Counted from the first letter of the stretch, positions 1 to 14,109 are shown. The stretch: DNA of 64,000 bases from Aplectana chamaeleonis (GCA_029168955.1 JAPDOI010001212.1:124001-188000); one strand, 5' to 3'. Notes: generated by a model not told the origin, from the letters alone. Program-made: numbers and translations.

Positions 1-3000
1 GGACGCCATAGAAAGTGTACGGAATACATGTAAGAGTGCGCCGGACGAGGCAAAAAGTTTTACGGGAACCATGTAGGAGTGCGCCGGAAGCCGTAGAAAG
101 GGTACGGGACCCATGTAAGAGTGCGCCGGACGCAAAAGAAAATGTACGGGACCCATGTAGGAGTGTGCCGGACGCAGTAGAAAGTGCACGAGACCCATGT
201 AAAAGGGTGCCGGGCGCCATAGAGGGTGTGCGGGACCCATGTAAGAGTGCGCCGGACGCCATAGAAAGTGTACGGAATACATGTAAGAGTGCGCCGGACG
301 AGGCAAAAAGTTTTACGGGAACCATGTAGGAGTGCGCCGGAAGCCGTAGAAAGGGTACGGGGTCCATGTAAGAGTGCGCCGAACGCCAAGGAAAGTGTGC
401 GGGACCCGTGTAAGAGTGCGCCGGACGAGGTAAAATGTGTACGGGACCCATGTAGGAGTGCGCCGGACGCCATAGAAAGAGTACGGGACCCATGTAAGAA
501 TGCGCCGGACGAAGTAAAAAGTGTACGGGACCCATGTAGGAGTGCGAAGGACGCCATAGAAAGCGTACGGGACCCATGTAGGAGTGCGCCGGACGCCATA
601 GAAAGTGTACGGAACCCATGTAAGAAAGCGCCGGACGCCATAGAAACTGTACGGTACCCGTGTAAGAGTGAGCTGGACGCCGTAAAAAGTGTACGGGACA
701 CATGTAAGAGTGCGCCGGACGCAAAAGAAAATGTACGGGACCCATGTAGGAGTGTGCCGGACGCAGTAGAAAGTGCACGAGACCCATGTAAAAGTGTGCC
801 GGGCGCCATAGAGAGTGTGCGGGACCCATGTAAGAGCGCGCCGGACGCCATAGAAAGTGTACGGAATACATGTAAGAGTGCGCCGGACGAGGCAAAAAGT
901 TTTACGGGAACCATGTAGGAGTGCGCCGGAAGCCGTAGAAAGGGTACGGGGTCCACGTAAGAGTGCGCCGAACGCCAAGGAAAGTGTGCGGGACCCGTGT
1001 AAGAGTGCGCCGGACGAGGTAAAATGTGTACGGGACCCATGTAGGAGTGCGCCGGACGCCATAGAAAGAGTACGGGACCCATGTAAGAATGCGCCGGACG
1101 AAGTAAAAAGTGTACGGGACCCATGTAGGAGTGCGAAGGACGCCATAGAAAGTGTACGGGACCCATGTAGGAGTGCGCCGGACGCCATAGAAAGTGTACG
1201 GAACCCATGTAAGAAAGCGCCGGACGCCATAGAAACTGTACGGTACCCGTGTAAGAGTGAGCTGGACGCCGTAAAAAGTGTACGGGACCCATGTAAGAGT
1301 GCGCCGGACGAGGTAAAATGTGTACGGGACCCATGTAGGAGTGCGCCGGACGCCATAGAAAGAGTACGGGACCCATGTAAGAATGCGCCGGACGCCGTAA
1401 AAGTGTAAGGGACCCATGTAAGAGTGCGCCGGACGCAAAAGAAAATGTAGGGGACCCATGTAGGAGTGTGCCGGACGCAGTAGAAAGTGCACGAGACCCA
1501 TGTAAAAGTGTGCCGGGCGCCAAAGAGAGTGTGCGGGACCCATGTAAGAGTGCGCCGAACGCCAAGGAAAGTGTGCGGGACCCGTGTAAGAGTGCGCCGG
1601 ACGAGGTAAAATGTGTACGGGACCCAAGGAGGAGGGCGCCGGACGCCATAGAAAGAGTACGGGACCCATGTAAGAATGCGCCGGACGAAGTAAAAAGTGT
1701 ACGGGACCCATGTAAGAGTGCGCCGGACGCAAAAGAAAATGTACGGGACCCATGTAAGAGGGCGCCGGACGCCATAGAAAGTGTACGGAACCCATGTAAA
1801 AAAGCGCCGGACGCCATAGAAACTGTACGGTACCCGTGTAGAAGTGAGCCGGACGCCGTAAAAAGTGTAGGGGCCCATGTAAGAGTGCGCCGGGCGCCAT
1901 AGAGAGTGTGCGGGACCCATTTAGGAGTGCGCCGGATGCCATAGAAAGTGTACGGAACCCATGCAAGAGCGCGCCGGACGCCATAGAGAGTGCGCGGGAT
2001 CCATGTAAGAGTGCGCCGGACGCCATAGAAAGTGTACGGAACCCATGTAAAAAAGCGCCGGACGCCGGAGAAAGTGTACGGGACCGCTGTAAGAGTACGC
2101 CGAAAGCCGTAGAAAGTGTACGGGACCCATGTAAGAGTGCGCCGGACGTCATTGAAAGTGCGCGGGACCCATGTAAGAGTGCGCCGGACGCCGCAGAACG
2201 TTTACGGGACCTATCGAAGAGTGCGCCGGACGCCGGAGATAGTTTACGGGAGCCATGTAAGAGTGAGCCGGACGCCGTAAAAGTGTACGTGACCCATGTA
2301 AGAGTGCGCCGAACGCCATAGAAAGTGTACGAAACCCATGTAAGAAAGCGCCGGACGCAGTAGAAAGTGCACGAGACCCATGTAAGAGTGCGCCGGGCGC
2401 CATAGAGAGTGTGCGGGACCCATTTAGGAGTGCGCCGGATGCCATAGAAAGTGTACGGAACCCATGTAAGAGTGCGCCGGACGAGGCAAAAAGTTTTACG
2501 GGAACCATGTAGGAGTGCGCCGGAAGCCGTAGAAAGGGTACGGGGTCCATGTAAGGGTGCGCCGAACGCCATGGAAAGTGTGCGGGACCCGTGTAAGAGT
2601 GCGCCGGACGAGGTAAAATGTGTACGGGAGCCATGTAGGAGTGCGCCGGACGCCATAGATAGTGTACGGGACCCGTATAAGAGTGCGCCGGACGATGTAA
2701 AAAGTGTACGGGACCCATGTAAGAATGCGCTGGACGGAATTAGGAGTGTACGTGACCCATGTAAGAGTGCGCCGCACACCATAGGAAGTGTACGGAACCC
2801 TTGTAAGAGTGCGCCGGACGCCGTAAAAAGTGTACGGGACCCATGTAAGAGTGCGCCGGACGCCATAGAGTGTACGGAACCCATGTAAGAGTGCGCCGGA
2901 CGCTATAGAAAGTGTACGGTACCCATGTAAGAGTGCGCCGGACGCCATATAAATTGTGCGGGACCTGTGTAAGAGTGAGCCGTACGCCGTAGGATGTGTA

Positions 3001-3929
3001 CGGGATCCATGTAAGAGTGCGCCGGACGAGGTAAAAAGTGTACGGGACCCATGTAGGAGTGCGCCGGACGCCATAGAAAGTGTACGAAACCCATGTAAGA
3101 AAGCGCCGGACGCAGTAGAAAGTGCACGAGACCCATGTAAAAGTGTGCCGGGCGCCATAGATAGTGTGCGGGACCCATGTAAGAGTGCCCCGGACGCCAT
3201 AGAAAGTGTACGGAACACATGTAAGAGTGCGCCGGACGAGGCAAAAAGTTTTACGGGACCCATGTAGGAGTGCGCCGAACGCCATAGAAAGTGTACGGAA
3301 CCCATGTAAGAGTGCGCCGGACGCCGTAGAAAGTATACGGAACCCATGTAGGAGTGAGCCCGACGCCGTAAAAAGTGTACGGGACCCATGTAAGAGTGCG
3401 CCGGACGCCATAGGTGTACGGAACCCATGTAAGAGTGCGCCGAACGCCATGGAAAGTGTGCGGGACCCGTGTAAGAGTGCGCCGGACGCCATAAAATGTG
3501 TGCGGGACCCATGTAAGAGTGCGCCGGACGCCATAGAAAGTGTACGGGACCCATGTAGGAGTGCGCCTAACGCCGTAGAAAGTATACGGAACCCATGTAG
3601 GAGTGAGCCCGACGCCGTAAAAAGTGTACGGGACCCATGTAAGAGTGCGCCGGACGCCATAGAGTGTACGGAACCCATGTAAGAGTGGGCTGGACGCCGT
3701 AGAAAGTGTACGGGACCCATGTAGAGTGCGCCGGACGCCGTATAAAGTGTACGGGATCCATGTAACAGTGCGCCGCACGCCATAGAAAGTGTACGGGACC
3801 CATGTAGGAGTGCGCCGAACGCCATATAAAGTGTACGGAACCCATGTAAGAGTGAGCCGGACGCCATAAAAAGTGTACGGGACCCATGTAAGAGTGCGCC
3901 GGACGCCATAGAGTGTACGGAACCCATGT

Positions 3930-5590
3930 AAGAGTGCGCTGGACGCCATAGAAAGTGTACGGGACCCATGTAAGAATGCGCCGGACGAAATTAAAGTGTA
4001 CGTGACCCATGTAAGGGTGCGCCGCACACCATAGGAAGTGTGCGGGACCCATGTAGGAGTGCGCCGGTCGCCATAGAAAGTGTACGGAACCCATGTAAGA
4101 GTGAGCCGGACGCTGTAGAAAGTGTACGAGACCCATGTAAGAGTGCGCCGGACGCCATAGAGAGTGTACGGGACCCATGTAAGAGTGCGCCGGACGCCGT
4201 AGAAAGTATACGGAACCCATGTAGGAGTGCGCCTGACGCCATCGAAATTGTGAGCGACCCATGTAAGAGTGCGCCGGACGCTATAGAAAGTGTACGGTAC
4301 CCATGTAAGAGTGCGCCGGACGCCATATAAATTGTGCGGGATCCATGTAAGAGTGAGCCGGGCGCCGTAAAAAGTGTACGGGACCCATGTAAGAGTGCGC
4401 CGGACGCCATAGAAAATGTACGGGACCCATGTAGGAGTGTGCCGGACGCCGTAGAGAGTGCACGAGACCCATGTAAGAGTGTGCCTGGCGCCATGGATAG
4501 TGTGCGGGACCCATGTAAAAGTGCGCCGGACGCCGTAGAAAGTGTACGGGACCCATGTAGGAGTGCGCCGAACGCCATAGAAATTGTACGGAACCCATGT
4601 AAGAGTGAGCCCGACGCCGTAAAAAGTGTACGGGACCCATGTAGGAGTGTGCCGGACGCCGTAGAGAGTGCACGAGACCCATGTAAGAGTGTGCCTGGCG
4701 CCATAGATAGTGTGCGGGACCCATGTAAAAGTGCGCCGGACGCCGTAGAAAGTGTACGGGACCCATGTAGGAGTGCGCCGAACGCCATAGAAAGTGTACG
4801 GAACCCATGTAAGAGTGCGCCGGACGCCGTAGAAAGTATACGGAACCCATGTAGGAGTGCGCCGGACGCCATCGAAATTGTGAGCGACCCATGTAAGAGT
4901 GCGCCGGACGCTATAGAAAGTGTACGGTACCCATGTAAGAGTGCGCCGGACGCCATATAAATTGTGCGGGACCTGTGTAAGAGTGAGCCGTACGCCGTAG
5001 GATGTGTACGGGATCCATGTAAGAGTGAGCCGGACGCCGTAAAAAGTGTACGTGACCCATGTAAGAGTGCGCCGAACGCCATAGAAAGTGTACGGAACCC
5101 ATGTAAGAGTGAGCCCGACGCAGTAGAAAGTGCACGAGACCCATGTAAAAGTGTGCCGGGCGCCATAGAGAGTAAGAGGCGCCCATGTAAGAGTGCGCCG
5201 GACGCCATAGAAAGTGTACGGAATACATGTAAGAGTGCGCCGGACGAGGCAAAAAGTTTTACGGGATCCATGTAAGAGTGAGCCGGACGCCGTAAAAAGT
5301 GTACGGGACCCATGTAAGAGTGCGCCGAACGCCATAGAAAGTGTACGGAACCCATGTAAGAGTGAGCCCGACGCCGTAAAAAGTGTACGGGACCCATGTA
5401 AGAGTGCGCCGGACGCCATAGAGTGTACGGAACCCATGTAAGAGTGCGCCGAACGCCATGGAAAGTGTGCGGGACCCGTGTAAGAGTGCGCCGGACGAGG
5501 TAAAATGTGTACGGGACCCATGTAAGAGTGCGCCGGACGCCATAGAAAGTGTACGGGACCCATGTAGGAGTGCGCCTAACGCCATAGAAA
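3930..5590. repeat. Higher-order repeat block in Sat42, copy 1
   Basis: A run of distinguishable Sat42 variants that recurs in the same order exactly 2,763 bp downstream. Landmarks include the variant carrying GGTCGCCATAG near 4,067, the CTATAGAAAGTGTACGGTAC variant near 4,278 and the GGCAAAAAGTTTTACGGGAT variant near 5,246. Copy 2 is nearly identical, which indicates a recent segmental duplication inside the array. Confidence 0.85.
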
Positions 5591-6692
5591 GTATACGGAA
5601 CCCATGTAGGAGTGCGCCGGACGCCATCGAAATTGTGAGCGACCCATGTAAGAGTGCGCCGGACGCTATAGAAAGTGTACGGTACCCATGTAAGAGTGCG
5701 CCGGACGCCATATAAATTGTGCGGGACCTGTGTAAGAGTGAGCCGTACGCCGTAGGATGTGTACGGGATCCATGTAAGAGTGAGCCGGACGCCGTAAAAA
5801 GTGTACGTGACCCATGTAAGAGTGCGCCGAACGCCATAGAAAGTGTACGGAACCCATGTAAGAGTGAGCCCGACGCAGTAGAAAGTGCACGAGACCCATG
5901 TAAAAGTGTGCCGGGCGCCATAGAGAGTAAGAGGCGCCCATGTAAGAGTGCGCCGGACGCCATAGAAAGTGTGCGGAATACATGTAAGAGTGCGCCGGAC
6001 GAGGCAAAAGTTTTACGGGATCCATGTAAGAGTGAGCCGGACGCCGTAAAAAGTGTACGGGACCCATGTAAGAGTGCGCCGAACGCCATAGAAAGTGTAC
6101 GGAACCCATGTAAGAGTGAGCCCGACGCCGTAAAAAGTGTACGGGACCCATGTAAGAGTGCGCCGGACGCCATAGAGTGTACGGAACCCATGTAAGAGTG
6201 CGCCGAACGCCATGGAAAGTGTGCGGGACCCGTGTAAGAGTGCGCCGGACGAGGTAAAATGTGTACGGGACCCATGTAAGAGTGCGCCGGACGCCATAGA
6301 AAGTGTACGGGACCCATGTAGGAGTGCGCCTAACGCCATAGAAAGTGTACGGAACCCTTGTAAGAGTGAGCCCGACGCCGTAAAAGTGTACGGGACCCAT
6401 GTAAGAGTGCGCCGGACGCCATAGAGTGTACGGAACCCATGTAAGAGTGGGCTGGACGCCGTAAAAAGTGTACGGGACCCATGTAGGAGTGCGCCGGACG
6501 CCGTATAAAGTGTACGGGATCCATGTAACAGTGCGCCGCACGCCATAAAAGTGTACGGGACCCATGTAGGAGTGCGCCGAACGCCATATAAAGTGTACGG
6601 AACCCATGTAAGAGTGAGCCCGACGCCATAAAAAGTGTACGGGACCCATGTAAGAGTGCGCCGGACGCCATAGAGTGTACGGAACCCATGTA

Positions 6693-8353
6693 AGAGGGGG
6701 CTGGACGCCATAGAAAGAGTACGGGACCCATGTAAGAATGCGCCGGACGAAATTAGGAGTGTACGTGACCCATGTAAGAGTGCGCCGCACACCATAGGAA
6801 GTGTGCGGAACCCATGTAGGAGTGCGCCGGTCGCCATAGAAAGTGTACGGAACCCATGTAAGAGTGAGCCGGACGCTGTAGAAAGTGTACGAGACCCATG
6901 TAAGAGTGCGCCGGACGCCATAGAGAGTGTACGGGACCCATGTAAGAGTGCGCCGGACGCCGTAGAAAGTATACGGAACCCATGTAGGAGTGCGCCTGAC
7001 GCCATCGAAATTGTGAGCGACCCATGTAAGAGTGCGCCGGACGCTATAGAAAGTGTACGGTACCCATGTAAGAGTGCGCCGGACGCCATATAAATTGTGC
7101 GGGATCCATGTAAGAGTGAGCCGGGCGCCGTAAAAAGTGTACGGGACCCATGTAAGAGTGCGCCGGACGCCATAGAAAATGTACGGGACCCATGTAGGAG
7201 TGTGCCGGACGCCGTAGAGAGTGCACGAGACCCATGTAAGAGTGTGCCTGGCGCCATGGATAGTGTGCGGGACCCATGTAAAAGTGCGCCGGACGCCGTA
7301 GAAAGTGTACGGGACCCATGTAGGAGTGCGCCGAACGCCATAGAAATTGTACGGAACCCATGTAAGAGTGAGCCCGACGCCGTAAAAAGTGTACGGGACC
7401 CATGTAGGAGTGTGCCGGACGCCGTAGAGAGTGCACGAGACCCATGTAAGAGTGTGCCTGGCGCCATAGATAGTGTGCGGGACCCATGTAAAAGTGCGCG
7501 GGACGCCGTAGAAGGTGTAGGGGACCCATGTAGGAGTGCGCCGAACGCCATAGAAAGTGTACGAGACCCATGTAAGAGTGCGCCGGACGCCGTAGAAAGT
7601 ATACGGAACCCATGTAGGAGTGCGCCGGACGCCATCGAAATTGTGAGCGACCCATGTAAGAGTGCGCCGGACGCTATAGAAAGTGTACGGTACCCATGTA
7701 AGAGTGCGCCGGACGCCATATAAATTGTGCGGGACCTGTGTAAGAGTGAGCCGTACGCCGTAGGATGTGTACGGGATCCATGTAAGAGTGAGCCGGACGC
7801 CGTAAAAAGTGTACGTGACCCATGTAAGAGTGCGCCGAACGCCATAGAAAGTGTACGGAACCCATGTAAGAGTGAGCCCGACGCAGTAGAAAGTGCACGA
7901 GACCCATGTAAAAGTGTGCCGGGCGCCATAGAGAGTAAGAGGCGCCCATGTAAGAGTGCGCCGGACGCCATAGAAAGTGTACGGAATACATGTAAGAGTG
8001 CGCCGGACGAGGCAAAAAGTTTTACGGGATCCATGTAAGAGTGAGCCGGACGCCGTAAAAAGTGTACGGGACCCATGTAAGAGTGCGCCGAACGCCATAG
8101 AAAGTGTACGGAACCCATGTAAGAGTGAGCCCGACGCCGTAAAAAGTGTACGGGACCCATGTAAGAGTGCGCCGGACGCCATAGAGTGTACGGAACCCAT
8201 GTAAGAGTGCGCCGAACGCCATGGAAAGTGTGCGGGACCCGTGTAAGAGTGCGCCGGACGAGGTAAAATGTGTACGGGACCCATGTAAGAGTGCGCCGGA
8301 CGCCATAGAAAGTGTACGGGACCCATGTAGGAGTGCGCCTAACGCCATAGAAA
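6693..8353. repeat. Higher-order repeat block in Sat42, copy 2
   Basis: Second copy of the variant order at 3,930-5,590, offset 2,763 bp. A third partial copy begins near 8,770, offset a further 1,975 bp, and related blocks begin near 11,148 and 12,444. A shorter local duplication of about 755 bp is visible between about 4,960 and 6,330. Near the start of the array, blocks repeat at offsets of 253 and 589 bp. Unequal exchange or replication slippage between variant-bearing units would explain this. Confidence 0.8.
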
Positions 8354-11300
8354 GTGTACGGAACCCATGTAAGAGTGAGCCCGACGCCGTAAAAGTGTAC
8401 GGGACCCATGTAAGAGTGCGCCGGACGCCATAGAGTGTACGGAACCCATGTAAGAGTGGGCTGGACGCCGTAGAAAGTGTACGGGACCCATGTAGGAGTG
8501 CGCCGGACGCCGTATAAAGTGTACGGGATCCATGTAACAGTGCGCCGCACGCCATAAAAAGTGTACGGGACCCATGTAGGAGTGCGCCGAACGCCATATA
8601 AAGTGTACGGAACCCATGTAAGAGTGAGCCCGACGCCATAAAAAGTGTACGGGACCCATGTAAGAGTGCGCCGGACGCCATAGAGGGTACGGAGTACGGG
8701 ACCCATGTAAGAATGCGCCGGACGAAATTAGGAGTGTACGTGACTCATGTAAGAGTGCGCCGCACACCATAGGAAGTGTGCGGAACCCATGTAGGAGTGC
8801 GCCGGTCGCCATAGAAAGTGTACGGAACCCATGTAAGAGTGAGCCGGACGCTGTAGAAAGTGTACGAGACCCATGTAAGAGTGCGCCGGACGCCATAGAG
8901 AGTGTACGGGACCCATGTAAGAGTGCGCCGGACGCCGTAGAAAGTATACGGAACCCATGTAGGAGTGCGCCGGACGCCATATAAATTGTGCGGGACTCGT
9001 GTAAGAGTGCGCCGGACGCCATAGAGTGTACGGAACCCATGTAAGAGTGCGCCGAACGCCATGGAAAGTGTACGGGACCCATGTAAGAGTGCGCCGGACG
9101 CCGTAGAAAGTATACGGGACCCATGTAAGAGTGCGCCGGACGCCATAGAAATTGTGAGCGACCCATGTAAGAGTCCGCCGGACGCTATAGAAAGTGTACG
9201 GTACCCATGTAAGAGTGCGCCGGACGCCATATAAATTGTGCGGGACCTGTGTAAGAGTGAGCCGTACGCCGTAGGATGTGTACGGGATCCATGTAAGAGT
9301 GAGCCGGACGCCGTAAAAAGTGTACGGGACCCATGTAGGAGTGCGCCGGACGCCATAGAAAGTGTACGGGACCCATGTAAGAGTGAGCCCGACGCCGTAA
9401 AAGTGTGGGACCCATGTAAGAGTGCGCCGGACGCCATAGAGTGTACGGAACCCATGTAAGAGTGCGCCGAACGCCATGGAAAGTGTGCGGGACCCGTGTA
9501 AGAGTGCGCCGGACGAGGTAAAATGTGTACGGGACCCATGTAAGAGTGCGCCGGACGCCATAGAAAGTGTACGGGACCCATGTAGGAGTGCGCCTAACGC
9601 CATAGAAAGTGTACGGAACCCATGTAAGAGTGAGCCCGACGCCGTAAAAAGTGTACGGGACCCATGTAAGAGTGCGCCGGACGCCATAGAGTGTACGGAA
9701 CCCATGTAAGAGTGGGCTGGACGCCGTAGAAAGTGTACGGGACCCATGTAGGAGTGCGCCGGACGCCGTATAAAGTGTACGGGATCCATGTAACAGTGCG
9801 CCGCACGCCATAAAAAGTGTACGGGACCCATGTAGGAGTGCGCCGAACGCCATATAAAGTGTACGGAACCCATGTAAGAGTGAGCCCGACGCCATAAAAG
9901 TGTACGGGACCCATGTAAGAGTGCGCCGGACGCCATAGAGTGTACGGAACCCATGTAAGAGGGGGCTGGACGCCATAGAAAGAGTACGGGACCCATGTAA
10001 GAATGCGCCGGACGAAATTAGGAGTGTACGTGACCCATGTAAGAGTGCGCCGGACGCCGTAGAAGGTATACGGAACCCATGGAGGAGTGCGCCGGGCGCC
10101 ATAGAAAGTGTACGGGACCCATGTAAGAGTGTCCCAGACGCCGGAGCAAGTGTACGGAACCCATGTAAGAGTGCGCCGGACGCCATACAAAGTGTGCGGG
10201 ACCCATGCAAGAGTGCCCCGCACGCCGGAGAAAGTGTACGGAATCTATGTAAGAGTGCGCCGGACGCCATATGAAGTGTGCGGGACCCATGTAAGAGCGC
10301 CCCGAACGCCGTAAAAAGTGTACGGGACCCATGTAAGAGTGAGCCGGACGCCGTAAAAAGTGTACGGGACCCATGTAAGAGTGCGCCGGACGCCATAGAA
10401 AATGTACGGGACCTATGTGGGAGTGTGCCGGACGCCGTAGAGAGTGCAAGAGACCCATGTAAGAGTGTGCCTGGCGCCATAGATAGTGTGCGGGACCCAT
10501 GTAAAAGTGCGCCGGACGCCGTAGAAAGTGTACGGTACCCATGTAGGAGTGCGCCGAACACCATAGAAAGTGTACGGAACCCATGTAGGAGTGAGCCCGA
10601 CGCCGTAAAAAGTGTACGGGACCCATGTAAGAGTGCGCCGGACGCCATAGAGTGTACGGAACCCATGTAAGAGTGCGCCGAACGCCATGAAAAGTGTGCG
10701 GGACCCGTGTAAGAGTGCGCCGGACGAGGTAGAATGTGTACGGGATCCATGTAAGAGTGAGCCGGACGCCGTAAAAAGTGTACGGGACCCATGTAAGAGT
10801 GCGCCGGACGCCATAGAAAATGTACGGGACCCATGTAAGAGTGAGCCCGACGCCGTAAAAAGGGTACGGGACCCATGTAAGAGTGCGCCGGACGCCATAG
10901 AGTGTACGGAACCCATGTAAGAGTGCGCCGGACGCCATAGAGTGTACGGAACCCATGTAAGAGTGAGCCCGACGCCATAAAAAGTGTACGGGACCCATGT
11001 AAGAGTGCGCCGGACGCCATAGAGTGTACGGAACCCATGTAAGAGGGGGCTGGACGCCATAGAAAGAGTACGGGACCCATGTAAGAATGCGCCGGACGAA
11101 ATTAGGAGTGTACGTGACCCATGTAAGAGTGCGCCGCACACCATAGGAAGTGTGCGGAACCCATGTAGGAGTGCGCCGGTCGCCATAGAAAGTGCACGGA
11201 ACCCATGTAAGAGTGAGCCGGACGCTGTAGAAAGTGTACGAAACCCATGTAAGGGTGCGCCGGACGCCATAGAGAGTGTACAGGACCCATGTAACAGTGC

Positions 11301-13575
11301 GCCGGACGCCGTAGAAGGTATACGGAACCCATGTAGGAGTGCGCCGGACGCCATATAAATTGTGCGGGACCCGTGTAAGAGTGAGCCGGACGCCGTAGAA
11401 TGTGTACGGGATCCATGTAAGAGTGAGCCGGACGCCGTAAAAAGTGTACGGGACCCATGTAAGAGTGCGCCGGACGCCATAGAAAGTATACGGAACCCAT
11501 GTAGGAGTGCGCCGGACGCCATCGAAATTGTGAGCGACCCATGTAAGAGTGCGCCGGACGCTATAGAAAGTGTACGGTACCCATGTAAGAGTGCGCCGGA
11601 CGCCATATAAAGTGTGCGGGACCCATGTAAGAGTGAGCCGTACGCCGTAGGATGTGTACGGGATCCATGTAAGAGTGAGCCGGACGCCGTAAAAAGTGTA
11701 CGGGACCCATGTAAGAGTGCGCCGAACGCCATAGAAAGTGTACGGAACCCATGTAAGAGTGAGCCCGACGCCGTAAAAAGTGTACGGGACCCATGTAAGA
11801 GTGCGCCGGACGCCATAGAGTGTACGGAACCCATGTAAGAGTGCGCCGAACGCCATGGAAAGTGTGCGGGACCCGTGTAAGAGTGCGCCGGACGAGGTAA
11901 AATGTGTACGGGACCCATGTAAGAGTGCGCCGGACGCCATAGAAAGTGTACGGGACCCATGTAGGAGTGCGCCTAACGCCATAGAAAGTGTACGGAACCC
12001 ATGTAAGAGTGAGCCCGACGCCGTAAAAAGTGTACGGGACCCATGTAAGAGTGCGCCGGACGCCATAGAGTGTACGGAACCCATGTAAGAGTGGGCTGGA
12101 CGCCGTAGAAAGTGTACGGGACCCATGTAGGAGTGCGCCGGACGCCGTATAAAGTGTACGGGATCCATGTAACAGTGCGCCGCACGCCATAAAAAGTGTA
12201 CGGGACCCATGTAGGAGTGCGCCGAACGCCATATAAAGTGTACGGAACCCATGTAAGAGTGAGCCCGACGCCATAAAAAGTGTACGGGACCCATGTAAGA
12301 GTGCGCCGGACGCCATAGAGTGTACGGAACCCATGTAAGAGGGGGCTGGACGCCATAGAAAGAGTACGGGACCCATGTAAGAATGCGCCGGACGAAATTA
12401 GGAGTGTACGTGACCCATGTAAGAGTGCGCCGCACACCATAGGAAGTGTGCGGAACCCATGTAGGAGTGCGCCGGTCGCCATAGAAAGTGTACGGAACCC
12501 ATGTAAGAGTGAGCCGGACGCTGTAGAAAGTGTACGAGACCCATGTAAGAGTGCGCCGGACGCCATAGAGAGTGTACGGGACCCATGTAAGAGTGCGCCG
12601 GACGCCGTATAAAGTATACGGAACCCATGTAGGAGTGCGCCGGACGCCATATAAATTGTGCGGGACCCGTGTAAGAGTGAGCCGGACGCCGTAGAATGTG
12701 TACGGGATCCATGTAAGAGTGAGCCGGACGCCGTAAAAAGTGTACGGGACCCATGTAAGAGTGCGCCGGACGCCATAGAAAATGTACGGGACCCATGTAA
12801 GAGTGCGCCGGACGCCATAGAAAGTGTACGGAACCCATGTAAAAGTGAGCCCGACGCCGTAAAAAGTGTACGGGACTCATGTAAGAGTGCGCCGGTCGCC
12901 ATAGAGTGTACGGAACCCATGTAGGAGTGCGCCGGACGCCGTATAAAGTGTACGGGATCCATGTAACAGTGCGCCGCACGCCATTAAAAGTGTACGGAAC
13001 CCATGTAGGAGTGCGCCGGACGCGGTAAAAAGTGTACGAGACCCATGTAAGAGTGCGCTGTATGCCATAGAGAGTGTACGGGACCCGTGCAAGAGTGAGC
13101 CGGGCGCCATAAAAGTCTGCGGTACCCATGTAGGAGAACGCCGGACAAAAATTGTTTAGTACCCATGTAGGAGTGCGCCGGACGCCGTAAGAAGTGTACG
13201 GGACCCATGTAGGAGTGCGCCGGACGCCATAGAAAGTGTACGGAACCCATGTAAGAGTGAGCCGGACGCCGTAAAAAGTGTACGGGACCCATGCAAGAGT
13301 GCGCCGGACGCCATAGAGAGTGTACGGGACCCATGTAGGAGTGCGCCGGACGCCATAGAAAGTGTACGGGACCCATGTAGGAGTGCGCCGGACGCCATAG
13401 AAAGTGAACGGAACCCATGTAAGAGTGCGCCGGACGCCGTAGAATGTGTACGGGACCCACGTAGGAGTGCGCTGGACGCCATGAAAAGTGTACGGGGTCG
13501 ATGTAGGAGCGCGCTGGAAGCTGTAGAAAGTGTGCTGTACGACGTAGCAATGCGCAGGACGCCGAAGAAAGAAGA

Positions 13576-13690
13576 ATGTCTTCAAAACGAGCTCGAGATC
13601 GCTAATCTGTGGGACTTGCAGCACTTTGGACTGATTTTCTGTGCGTGCACAGCTGAAGGAAATTCATTGTTTCTCGCGGTATAATTATCC
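13576..13690. other. Right flank of Sat42 array A, shared with array E
   Basis: The non-satellite sequence directly after array A (GAAAGAAGAATGTCT, then a GAGCTCGAGAT-like stretch and a GCACTTTGGA-like stretch) matches, with scattered substitutions, the sequence after array E at 57,166-57,240. Two arrays 43 kb apart thus share a junction, so the flank and the array are parts of one element. No coding potential is evident. Confidence 0.75.
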
Positions 13691-14109
13691 GCTGTCTTCC
13701 TTCTCATGTGTCCACAAGTGCGGCAGGCAATCCTAATGTCTACAAAAAAACATATTGGGGGTAAAATAATTTCTGAGCCTACTGTTTACATGCAAAGGCG
13801 ATTTGATAATTTCCGCAGGAGGGGGTCTGGGGGCGAAGCCCGCAGCCAGCCGTCGGGCGGGCGGAGCCCGCAGGACGGCTGGTGTATGATAAAGTGTAAG
13901 ATGCTTGAGATATTCAAGTATATCACCTTTATATCGCATGTAACCTACACCTATATTTATTTATTTACTGAACGATATCACATTTTTCAACGTGTCGTTG
14001 CATGCTTCAACTCCTTGTTAGGCGGTCATACCGGCTGCTGTTGCTTCCCAACTTAACTCGAACATATCTAGCCATCTTGTCGTTGGTCGGCCTGCACATC
14101 TTAGGCCCC
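13691..14109. other. Unassigned spacer with a GC-rich hairpin
   Basis: No gene is recognised. At 13,846-13,854 and 13,874-13,882 the words CCAGCCGTC and GACGGCTGG form a 9-bp stem, with GCGGGC/GCCCGC complementarity inside. This GC-rich patch stands out from AT-rich surroundings and could be an end of a mobile element, but no partner end was found. Confidence 0.4.

Larger units (their letters stand above)
1..13575. repeat. Sat42 satellite array A, 42-bp unit, open at the left edge
   Basis: The whole stretch is head-to-tail copies of a unit of about 42 bp, with conserved words GGGACCCATGTAAGAG and GCGCCGGACGCCATAG. About 320 units are present, differing by substitutions and small indels. A recurrent one is a 2-bp loss giving CATAGAGTGTACGG in place of CATAGAAAGTGTACGG. 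Variants recur in blocks, so the array has higher-order structure. Because 42 is divisible by three and the unit has few stops, several frames on both strands stay open for hundreds of codons, and the indels switch frames. I see no start context, splice pattern or non-repeat domain, so it is annotated as satellite DNA. The array ends in degenerate units at about 13,520-13,575. Confidence 0.97.

Noticed and set aside
1..13575. CRISPR-like direct repeats
   Set aside because: Units are contiguous with no unique spacers, no cas genes are present, and the DNA is eukaryotic.
60..13624. Open frames of 100-900 codons on both strands over the first 13.6 kb, suggestive of giant repeat proteins
   Set aside because: They arise from a 42-bp period with few stops in several frames at once, and frame-shifting indels between units are common. 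No non-repeat domain or consistent frame was found.
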